Shown here: positions 51,621-58,375 of the stretch, one piece after another
Layout of the letters: the number at the start of each line of letters is the position of its first letter
How positions within the stretch are numbered: position 1 is the stretch's first letter
Source of the DNA: Acidimicrobiaceae bacterium
Lineage (GTDB): Bacteria > Actinomycetota > Acidimicrobiia > Acidimicrobiales > RAAP-2
Direction: 5' to 3'
Length of the DNA stretch: 58,375 nucleotides
NCBI GenBank assembly: GCA_003133325.1
Contig: PKXA01000119.1
Coordinates: forward strand, 1 to 58,375
The notes under the pieces: model-generated
Database searches by the model: none
What the model saw: only the letters and a program-made list of their open reading frames with translations
What the model was told of the DNA's origin: nothing
Program-made: the position numbers and the translations under genes

Positions 51621-53867
51621 CTACGACGTCGGGCTGGTCAGGTCGTAGATGGTCGCTCCGTTGACCGTCCTGGCCGTGTAGTGGCTACTCACCCAGGTGG
51701 AGATCTGCGAAGACGGCGAGGTCCCGGTGGAACTGCCGCCTCCAGCGCCTCCAGCGCCACCGAGGCCGACTCCACCACTGATGTAGAAGTGGATCCGCCC
51801 CTCGGCCACGTACTTCTGAAACTGGGCCAGGGTGGGGGCCGGGTCGGTCCCGTTAAACCCGCCGATGGCCATCACGGGATCGCCGGTGGCCAACTGGTAG
51901 CCCGAAGCGGTGTTGGAACCAGTCGCGGCCGCCACCCATGAGTACCTGGAGGCGTTCGCACTGAGCAGCGCGGTCAGCTGCTTGCCCGGAGCGGATGCGT
52001 TGAGCAGTCCTCCGGCAGCGCCACCGCCGAAGCCGCCGGCTCCACCGGGAGGACCGGCTGTGCCCCCGCCGGCCCCGGTCCCTCCACCGGGGAAGGCACC
52101 ACCGAGGCCACCGGCGCCGCCGTTCTTAAACGAGCCCGGCGGGACCTTGAGCCCCTTGGGCAGCTTGGTCCCGTTGGGCAAGGTGAAACCAGGAGGCAGG
52201 GTGATGCCGTTGCGGGCGATGTTCTGACGGAACTGTCCGGCCCCGCCGGTTCCGCCAAACCCGCCTGGGAAGCCACTGGCACCCTGAACGGCCGGGCCTG
52301 CGGACGGGATAGGACTACTGCTCGGCGTGGCGGCTGTGGTAAGTGAGTAGGCGGAGGGTCCGGCCAACACCGAGGCGATGCCGAATCCGGCGAGGCCGGC
52401 GGCCAGGACGCCTCGCGCCTTGGGGAGCAGCGCTATCGCCGCTGCACCGAGCACGCCCACCACCACGATCACCCAGCGAAGGGCCGGATACCAGTCGGGA
52501 CTCCAGCCCAAGATGACGAACGCCCAGGCGATGGTGGCCACGATGGCCACAGCCAGGGCGGCGCGCGGGAAGAGCTCCTGGCGACGCAGCCAAAGGGTCG
52601 AGCCTCCCATGCCCACCAGGGCACCGATGGCCGGAGCCAGGGCCACCGTGTAGTACGGATGGATGATGCCCTGCGCCAGGCTGATGGTGGCGCCTGTCAG
52701 GAGGAGCCATCCTCCGAAGATGAGGAATCCGGCTCGGACTCGGTCGGTCCTCGGGGTCCGTCGGGTCAACCACAAGACGGCGACCAGGCCGATCAGAGCG
52801 CCGGGGATGAGCCAACTGATCTGTCCTCCCATCTCGCGGAGGAACAGACGGTTCCATCCGACGGGGCCCCACATACTTCCGGCCGTGCCTCGGCCTCCAA
52901 CGCTTCCAACTTCGTTGCCGGTCAACCGGCCGAAGCCGTTGTAGCCGAAGATGAGATTGAGCAGGTTGTTGTCAGTGGACCCACCGACATAGGGACGGTC
53001 AGATGCCGGAGTCAGCTGCACGATGGCCACCCACCAGCCGCCGGCCACCATCAGGGCCACGCCTGAGTAGATGACCTGGACGATGCGTCGGCCGAGTTTT
53101 GGCGGTCCGGCGAGCAGGTAGACGAGGGCCAGCACCGGCATGAGTATGAGTGCCTGCATCATCTTGGTGATGAAGCCGAACCCGATGAGCGTGCCGGCCA
53201 GCACCATCCATCGGCTCCGACCATGTTCGATGGCCCGGATGGTGGCGTAGGCGGCACCGGTCAGCAGAAGGGTCAACAGCGCGTCGGGGTTATTGAACCG
53301 GAACATCAACGTGGCCACCGGCGTGAGGGCCATGGCGGCACCGGCCAGGATGGCCGCGCCCGGGGCGAACCACCGGCGGACGCAGGCGTAGACCAGGCCC
53401 ACTGTGGCCACGCCCTCGAGGGCCTGGGGCACCAGGATGCTCCACGAGTTGACCCCGAAGATGCGGGCCGAGATCTCCATCACCCACAGGGAGGCGGGGG
53501 GCTTGTCCACGGTGATGAAGTTGGACGCGTCAGAAGAACCGAAGAAGAAGGCCTTCCAGCTCTTGGTCCCGGCCTGGACTGCGGCGGAGTAGAAGCTATT
53601 GCCCCAGCCGGACTGATCGAGGGCCCATAGGTAGAGGAAACCGGTGCCGACCAACAGCGCGATGAGGGCGGGGCGTACCCACACCGGGTCGTCGGGCCGG
53701 CCCCGCACGAGACGCATCCGTCTGCTTGCGGGCGGCGAGGTTGCGGGCGGCTCGGCTGAAGCCAGGTCGTCAGGATGATGTTGATGGTGCGGCCGGATGA
53801 CAGGTTCCTGCACCAACGTGTCGGTGCCGGGGGAGGGAGCCTCCCCGGTCAGTTGGGTGTCGCTCAT
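51621..53867 (-). CDS. Membrane glycosyltransferase of the GT39/ArnT (PMT_2) type with a Gly-rich insert
   Basis: The 748-residue protein has about ten or more membrane helices. After a polar N-terminal tail it shows LWALDQSGWGNSFYSAAVQAGTKSWKAFFFGSSDASNFITVDKPPASLWVME, the GT-C loop with acidic residues typical of PMT_2 enzymes, then FRFNNPDALLTLLLTGAAYATIRAIE. These enzymes move sugars from polyprenyl-phosphate carriers to acceptors outside the membrane. Residues about 530-640 are a striking Gly/Ala/Pro-rich stretch, followed by a small extracytoplasmic domain. It overlaps the GT2-GtrA gene by four bases and so is the last gene of a four-gene operon. Confidence 0.88.
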   Translation of the reverse strand: MSDTQLTGEAPSPGTDTLVQEPVIRPHHQHHPDDLASAEPPATSPPASRRMRLVRGRPDDPVWVRPALIALLVGTGFLYLWALDQSGWGNSFYSAAVQAGTKSWKAFFFGSSDASNFITVDKPPASLWVMEISARIFGVNSWSILVPQALEGVATVGLVYACVRRWFAPGAAILAGAAMALTPVATLMFRFNNPDALLTLLLTGAAYATIRAIEHGRSRWMVLAGTLIGFGFITKMMQALILMPVLALVYLLAGPPKLGRRIVQVIYSGVALMVAGGWWVAIVQLTPASDRPYVGGSTDNNLLNLIFGYNGFGRLTGNEVGSVGGRGTAGSMWGPVGWNRLFLREMGGQISWLIPGALIGLVAVLWLTRRTPRTDRVRAGFLIFGGWLLLTGATISLAQGIIHPYYTVALAPAIGALVGMGGSTLWLRRQELFPRAALAVAIVATIAWAFVILGWSPDWYPALRWVIVVVGVLGAAAIALLPKARGVLAAGLAGFGIASVLAGPSAYSLTTAATPSSSPIPSAGPAVQGASGFPGGFGGTGGAGQFRQNIARNGITLPPGFTLPNGTKLPKGLKVPPGSFKNGGAGGLGGAFPGGGTGAGGGTAGPPGGAGGFGGGAAGGLLNASAPGKQLTALLSANASRYSWVAAATGSNTASGYQLATGDPVMAIGGFNGTDPAPTLAQFQKYVAEGRIHFYISGGVGLGGAGGAGGGSSTGTSPSSQISTWVSSHYTARTVNGATIYDLTSPTS

Positions 53868-55267
53868 GAAGGTGTCCTCGTCGTTTCTTGTGCGTGGAGG
53901 TCGTTGTCAACGTCAGTGGTGAGAGCGACCGGAGCCAGGTGGGTTCCAAAGTCCGGACGGAAGACCCAGGTGCGAAGGATGCCGAAGCGGATGATCGCCG
54001 CGGCAACGTTGGCCGCGGTTACCGCCACCAGCTCGGGAAGCAAGGTGGTGAGCCCGACCGCCCGGGTGACGGCCAACGCTCCGGTGGTGAAGGCAAGACT
54101 GATCCCGAGCAGCGCCGCCGCGGTGAGCACCCGGTGCGGGCGGTCGAGACCATGACGGGCGGAGTCGGCCATGCCCCGGTGGGCGGCGGTGTTGCCCAGG
54201 CTGCACAGGACGATGGCCACGGCATTGGCCGTGTAGCCGCCCAGACCCGACTCCATGGCCGCGAACAGGGCGAGATAAGCCACGGTGCTGACGGCGCCCA
54301 CCCCGGCAAAGCGGAGGAGCTCGTGGGCAAACACCTCGTCGGCAGTCACACCGGAGCGGCGACCCACTCGACGAGATCCGCCCGGTGACCGATCATCCGA
54401 GGACAACCCGGAAGCCGGCACAGGGGTGACGGCGTCCTGCGTTGCGGGGGCCTGAGGCGAGGGACCGGAAGGCTGCTCGGTCGCCGGTCGGGCCGAGCGC
54501 AGGATGGCCCGTTGTCTCGAAGCCGGTCCGAGCATGCGGCACACCCCGCGGACATCCATCCACGCGGTGCGGGCGACATCGACCCGCGAGTCGAGATCGT
54601 CGACCCAGTCCACCGGGACTTCGTGGATTCGCAGGCCGATTCGCTGGGCCGTGACCAACACCTCGGTGTCGAAGAACCACTCGTTATCCTCCACCAGGGG
54701 GAGCAGCTCGACCGCGGCGTCACGACGCAACGCTTTGAACCCGCACTGCGCGTCGGAACAGGTACTGCGGAGCGCGGACCGCAGGAGCAGGTTGTAGCCG
54801 CGGGAGATGAACTCCCGCCGAGTGCCCCGGACGACGTGCGCTCCTGCGGCCAGGCGGCTTCCGATGGCAAGGTCGCTGTGACCCGACAGGAGCGGGGCAA
54901 CCAGGGGAAGGAGTGCGTCGAGGTCGGTGGCGAGATCTACGTCCATGTAGGACACCACGGTCGCCGTGCTCTGCGACCATGCGGCCCGGAGAGCGCGCCC
55001 CCGGCCCTTCTGGTCGAGATGGATGGCGTCGACCAGGGGAACGCTGTCGGCCAGCTCGGTGGCCAGCCTCCAAGTGTCATCGGTGCTGGCATTGTCGACG
55101 ATGGTGATGGTGGCGACGAAGGGAAACGATCGGTCGAGATAGGAGCGGAGCGTCGAGATGCTGGTGACCAGCTGCTCGGCCTCGTTGTACACCGGGATCA
55201 CGATGTCCACGTCGGACGAGTGCCGGGTCTCGTTTCGGAGATTGTTCGAGATGGGGATCACGCTCAT
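53864..55267 (-). CDS. GT2 glycosyltransferase fused to a GtrA-like membrane domain
   Basis: From the ATG at 55267 the product has 467 residues. The N-terminal GT2 part (VDIVIPVYNEAEQLVTSISTLRSYL, VDNASTDDTWRLATELAD, QKGRGRALRAAWSQSTATVVSYMDVDLATDLDALL with the DxD motif, GSRLAAGAHVVRGTRREFISRGYNLLLR) is the polyprenyl-phosphate sugar synthase kind. A Pro/Ser-rich linker leads to a GtrA domain with four helices (ELLRFAGVGAVSTVAYLALFAAMES to AAIIRFGILRTWVF), thought to flip lipid-linked sugars. The next gene, a GT39 transferase, could use that sugar donor, so the pair makes and uses one lipid-linked sugar. Confidence 0.92.
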   Translation of the reverse strand: MSVIPISNNLRNETRHSSDVDIVIPVYNEAEQLVTSISTLRSYLDRSFPFVATITIVDNASTDDTWRLATELADSVPLVDAIHLDQKGRGRALRAAWSQSTATVVSYMDVDLATDLDALLPLVAPLLSGHSDLAIGSRLAAGAHVVRGTRREFISRGYNLLLRSALRSTCSDAQCGFKALRRDAAVELLPLVEDNEWFFDTEVLVTAQRIGLRIHEVPVDWVDDLDSRVDVARTAWMDVRGVCRMLGPASRQRAILRSARPATEQPSGPSPQAPATQDAVTPVPASGLSSDDRSPGGSRRVGRRSGVTADEVFAHELLRFAGVGAVSTVAYLALFAAMESGLGGYTANAVAIVLCSLGNTAAHRGMADSARHGLDRPHRVLTAAALLGISLAFTTGALAVTRAVGLTTLLPELVAVTAANVAAAIIRFGILRTWVFRPDFGTHLAPVALTTDVDNDLHAQETTRTPS

Positions 55268-55406
55268 GGCAGTCACTGTGCACCCCGGCCTTGTGAGCAC
55301 CTTGAGAGCCACCTGTGAGGATCGTAAGAATTCAGGCCCATCGCCGGCTGGAAATCCGATCGGGACCCTCTCGCATCGTCTACGGCACCGTGGCCGTGCA
55401 CGGGAG

Positions 55407-56969
55407 TCATCGTTCGGCGTCCGGCTCCGGTGCACGGTCCTGGTCGGGCGTCGACTCGGGCGCGGGGGGCGTGGATGGGAGGTGTACGACGAACGTGGTC
55501 CCCACACCGGGGCGTCCGTCAGCTGAGACGGTGCCTCCGTGGGCGGCCACGATGGCACTCACGATGGACAGGCCAAGTCCGGCCCCTCCGTGCAGACGAG
55601 ACCGCGAGGGATCGGACCGGTAGAAGCGCTCGAAGATGTGGGCGGCCTCGTCTGGCTCCATGCCGGGGCCGTCGTCGGCCACGGTGATCAGCGCCCCGTC
55701 GGCTTCGGCTTCCACCGACACTCGGGTGGTCGTGCCGGCCGGGGTGTGTGCCCGAACATTGCCCAGCAGGTTGTCGACCACCTGACGAAGACTGGTGGCG
55801 TCACCCATGATCTCGATGGGTTGGGAGGCGTCGAAGGTCAGGGGCCAGTTGGGCCCCACGGTCCCTGCGGTGTGGACGGCCTCGGCGCACAAGGCGACCA
55901 GGTCGACCGAGCGCTGCTCCATCGGTCGGCCCTCGTCGAGGCGGGCCAGCAGCAGGAGGTCGGCCACCAGACGTTCCATGCGCGTGGTCTCGCCGCGGAT
56001 GCCGCCCATCAAGCGCTCGAGGTCTTCCTTCTGTTCCGACGCTCCCCGCCCGAACAGTTCGGCATAGGCGGAGATGGCGGCGATCGGGGTACGCAGTTCG
56101 TGCGACGCATCGGCCACGAATCTCCGGAGTCGCTGCTCCGAGGCCCGCAGGCGCCGTTCGGACGCCAGGCGGGCGCTGAAGGCAGACTCGATTCTGGTCA
56201 GCATGACGTTGAGGGTTCGAGCCAGGCGACCCACTTCGGTCTGTTCGTTCTCCCCGGGAACCCGCTCGGTCAGGTTTCCGGCCGCGATGGACTCGGCCGA
56301 TCGCTCCATGTCGCGAAGAGGTCGAAGCCCGATCCGTACCAGCCACAATCCACCGATGAGAGCCACGATCACAGCACCGCCGGTCACCGCCAGTTCGACG
56401 AGCAGGAGATGGTGCAGCGTGCTCACCGCGGCATCCAAAGGCTGGGCCACGATCAGGATGTCTCCGTTGTTGAGGGTGGAGGCGCGGACTCGGAAGACGG
56501 GACCGCCTTGTTCGGTGGCCGGGGCGTCGAAGTAGGCAACCTGCGTGCCGCTCTCGGCTTTGGAGAATCCGGTGATCACCGTGGGCACCAGGGGCAGGTA
56601 GTTACTCCCGTTCCGGTACGCCGCGCAGCTCTGGCCGTTGACCACGCCGCCGCCGGGGGCTCGGACCTCGACGGCCAAGGCGCCGGTTACGTTGGACGGG
56701 GGCTGACCGGCATCGGGACCAGACGACAGAGCGGAGGACGCGGTGCTCGGGTTGGTAAACGGGACGGGGGCGAAGCAGAGCGAGCCTCCGGGAAAGGACT
56801 GGCCGTTGTTGGCGGCTGCCTCGAAACCGCCGTGCGCCTGGTCGAGCTGTTGGTCGGCCTGCTGATAGAGGAACGATTCGAGGTACCGGTAGGTGGCGAC
56901 ATCGGCGAGGGAGAGCGCCACGATGGCGATGACCCCGATGGCAACCAACAGACGGGTACGGAGTGACAT
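55407..56969 (-). CDS. Sensor histidine kinase
   Basis: The 520-residue protein has an N-terminal membrane helix (LLVAIGVIAIVALSLADVATYRYLE), an extracytoplasmic sensor part of about 150 residues with two cysteines, a second helix (residues about 188-212), HAMP (GLRPLRDMERSAESIAAGNLTERVP), HisKA with the phosphorylated His 290 (FVADASHELRTPIAAISAYAELFG), and an ATPase domain (DNLLGNVRAHTPAGT, VADDGPGMEPDEAAHIFERFYR, GAGLGLSIVSAIVAAHGG). It is encoded three bases behind the response regulator, so they are partners. The signal is unknown. Confidence 0.95.
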   Translation of the reverse strand: MSLRTRLLVAIGVIAIVALSLADVATYRYLESFLYQQADQQLDQAHGGFEAAANNGQSFPGGSLCFAPVPFTNPSTASSALSSGPDAGQPPSNVTGALAVEVRAPGGGVVNGQSCAAYRNGSNYLPLVPTVITGFSKAESGTQVAYFDAPATEQGGPVFRVRASTLNNGDILIVAQPLDAAVSTLHHLLLVELAVTGGAVIVALIGGLWLVRIGLRPLRDMERSAESIAAGNLTERVPGENEQTEVGRLARTLNVMLTRIESAFSARLASERRLRASEQRLRRFVADASHELRTPIAAISAYAELFGRGASEQKEDLERLMGGIRGETTRMERLVADLLLLARLDEGRPMEQRSVDLVALCAEAVHTAGTVGPNWPLTFDASQPIEIMGDATSLRQVVDNLLGNVRAHTPAGTTTRVSVEAEADGALITVADDGPGMEPDEAAHIFERFYRSDPSRSRLHGGAGLGLSIVSAIVAAHGGTVSADGRPGVGTTFVVHLPSTPPAPESTPDQDRAPEPDAER

Positions 56970-56972
56970 CTC

Positions 56973-57674
56973 CTAGGCCGCGACGGGTTCACGTAGTGCG
57001 TACCCGACCTGACGGACCGTATGGATGACCGGAGGGCCGACCGCTTCGAGCTTCTTGCGGAGATAGCTGACGTAGGTCTCGACCACGTTGCCGCCTCCGC
57101 CGAAGTCGTAGTGCCACACGTGGTCGAGGATCTGGGCCTTGGACAACACGTGGCGCGGGTTGAGGAGGAAGAAACGAAGCAGGTTGAACTCGGTGGCCGT
57201 GAGGGCGACGGGCTGACCGGCCCGAGTCACTTCGTGGGCGCTCTCGTCCATCTCGATGTCGGCAAAGCGGAGGATGCCCTCGCCTTCGGGTTCGCTGCCG
57301 ATGCGGCGGAGGATGGCGTGGACCCGGGCCACGATTTCGGCCAGGGCGAACGGCTTGGTCACGTAGTCGTCGCCGCCCACGGTAAGGCCGGCGACCTTGT
57401 CCTCGATGGCGTCGCGGGCGGTGAGAAACAGAATGGGCACCCGGATGCCATCGGCACGCAGGCGACGGGTGACTTCGAGCCCGTCGAGATCGGGCAGCAT
57501 CATGTCGAGCACGATCAGGTCGGGCGGATTCTCCTGCGCGGCGGACAGGGCGAGGCGACCATTGACCGCCTCGTCGACGCCGAAGCCCTCATAGCGAAGC
57601 GACGTTGCCACGGCATCGACAATGGACGGTTCATCGTCGACCACCAGAATTCGCTCGGTGCGAGTGGGTTCCAC
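56973..57674 (-). CDS. OmpR/PhoP-type response regulator
   Basis: The 233-residue regulator has a receiver domain (ILVVDDEPSIVDAVATSLRYEGF, phosphorylated Asp 57 in PPDLIVLDMMLPDLDG, and the conserved Lys in DDYVTKPFALAEIVARV) and a C-terminal winged helix (LTATEFNLLRFFLLNPRHVLSKAQILDHVWHYDFGGGGNVVETYVSYLRKKL). Wording is close to the TcrA/MprA/TrcR group of actinobacteria. It heads the operon with kinase, GT2-GtrA and GT39 genes, so it probably controls cell-surface glycosylation. Repeated TGACCTG sites lie upstream. Confidence 0.94.
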   Translation of the reverse strand: MEPTRTERILVVDDEPSIVDAVATSLRYEGFGVDEAVNGRLALSAAQENPPDLIVLDMMLPDLDGLEVTRRLRADGIRVPILFLTARDAIEDKVAGLTVGGDDYVTKPFALAEIVARVHAILRRIGSEPEGEGILRFADIEMDESAHEVTRAGQPVALTATEFNLLRFFLLNPRHVLSKAQILDHVWHYDFGGGGNVVETYVSYLRKKLEAVGPPVIHTVRQVGYALREPVAA

Positions 57675-58310
57675 AGACCTTCTCCTTCTGTCACACCTTC
57701 ACCGCAGTTGACCTGCGAGTTCCTCCAGCATCGCACCGCACGTTGGACACGAGGTGTGATCCGGCTGTGAGTCTCCTGTGAACCAACCAGGCATACCAGG
57801 CACACATGAGCACCTTTCACAGGTAACTCCCAGCTGACCTGAAACTGATTCTGCAAACCACCCTGTCCAATGGAGTCACCAGAGCGGAGCATCGCACTGA
57901 CCGGACCCCAATGAATGGTCCACCTGACCTGTTTCAGGGGATCAGGTCAGCGTCCCGTAGGCCCCGCCCGTGGAAGATTCTCGTATGGGGCCGTCAATCG
58001 GGACGGGCAGCGAATTGACGCAGACCTTGAGCATTTGCTTCCGCCAGCCAAAGGGCCCACAGGCGGCCACGCATAATGACGCCCCGCACGACCACCTACC
58101 CGGCTCACAACGCACGCCGAACCGGCGGTCTGAGCGGCAACTGCTTACGGCCACGAGCTTCCCCGGTTGGGATGGGATTGGCGGGCTCTCGATCTGTGCC
58201 TCGCTTGAGGCGAGCAATACATTATGGAAACGGGGATCCGGAGAGTTTCGCGATATCCAGGGCCACTGACCTGCACTTTTGCTGAAAGAGGAAGCGGGAA
58301 GACAGCGCGC
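57675..58310. promoter_or_regulatory. Upstream region of the two-component operon; no gene seen
   Basis: No supported gene lies in this 636-base stretch. It contains TGACCTG at 57709-57715, 57835-57841 and 57925-57931 and its complement CAGGTCA at 57943-57949. Between 58000 and the window end I see only the second copy of the 65-nt repeat. Confidence 0.5.
57924..57950. promoter_or_regulatory. Inverted repeat CTGACCTG-N11-CAGGTCAG, candidate operator
   Basis: Two perfect eight-base arms (57924-57931 and 57943-57950) around 11 bases. The spacing from arm to arm (19 bases from start to start) is near two helical turns, and the half-site TGACCTG recurs twice nearer to the regulator gene. It fits a binding site of a dimeric regulator; a hairpin terminator is the alternative. 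Confidence 0.5.
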
Positions 58311-58375
58311 CAGGAGACATGGGTTAGCTGAACCCTCAGCAACCTCGGGAACCGGGGGATGGCGGCAGAGGATGG
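58311..58375 (+). repeat. 65-nt dispersed repeat, copy B (cut by the window end)
   Basis: The copy begins caggagacatgggttag and ends ggcggcagaggatgg exactly at the last base, so it may go on. It matches copy A (46310-46374) at 57 of 65 bases, in the same orientation. Here GGTTAGCTGA can pair with TCAGCAACC (one bulged A), and CCTCGG-GAA-CCGGGG forms an alternative hairpin that shares bases with it. Confidence 0.75.

Noticed and set aside
57970-58285. Short plus-strand frames upstream of copy B
   Set aside because: No start signals, no domains, and overlapping frames of equal quality.
1-58375. tRNA, rRNA genes and CRISPR arrays
   Set aside because: I looked for T-loop strings, rRNA cores and regularly spaced repeats; nothing convincing was found.

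Overview
The window reads as chromosomal DNA of a GC-rich actinobacterium, most probably of the class Acidimicrobiia. Support comes from actinobacterial gene partners (sigR/rsrA, radA-disA-carD-ispDF-rlmB, DUF2520-panC-panD, DUF2342 next to tilS and hpt), many start codons that sit 6 to 8 nt behind a TANNNT box (leaderless transcripts), frequent GTG starts, and a fossil of the '[12 protein letters not shown]' repeat family that is abundant in Acidimicrobiia. No tRNA, rRNA or CRISPR array was seen.

Layout. 1-2453: end of purB, then purC, purS and purQ, tightly packed. 2494-8231: an accessory patch that separates purQ from purL. It holds a small conserved actinobacterial protein, a membrane-anchored propeller-like protein, a decayed IS5-type transposase, a LigD-type end-joining module (PE-ligase gene broken by one extra C, then a separate POL gene), a possible tail of a lost ku gene, and a fossil repeat protein. 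8329-15922: purL, a zinc-ribbon membrane protein, a PHP phosphoesterase, purF, purM and pyrE. 15985-19669: amidase, sigR-like sigma factor with its zinc anti-sigma factor, DUF2342 zincin. 19644-29846: a nearly continuous plus-strand cofactor block: tilS, hpt, folE, folP, a Cys-less phosphatase-like protein, folB, folK, DUF2520, panC, panD, nadB, nadC, coaX. Many of these genes overlap by a few bases, so folate, pantothenate/CoA and NAD synthesis appear co-transcribed.

29980-40199: a small secreted protein, a polyprenyl diphosphate synthase (minus) whose 3' end runs into a 19-bp tandem repeat, clpC, radA, disA, carD, ispD (only a CTG start is available), ispF, rlmB and a DUF427 protein. 40265-45925: a flavin disulfide reductase, the ergothioneine pair egtB-egtD (minus), and a zinc alcohol dehydrogenase (minus).

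46310-58375: a second accessory region with an alpha/beta hydrolase, a GNAT gene stopped by TGA where Trp is expected, a membrane-anchored helical protein, a VOC protein, two more GNATs, a truncated acyl-CoA dehydrogenase, and a minus-strand operon of response regulator, histidine kinase, GT2-GtrA glycosyltransferase and GT39-like membrane glycosyltransferase. Two 65-nt direct repeats (46310 and 58311, 57 of 65 bases identical) lie at the two ends of this region; the second reaches the window edge. The most unusual observations are this repeat pair, the frameshifted LigD with a possible Ku relic, the CTG start of ispD, the dead phosphatase-like protein in the folate operon, and the TGA-for-Trp GNAT.
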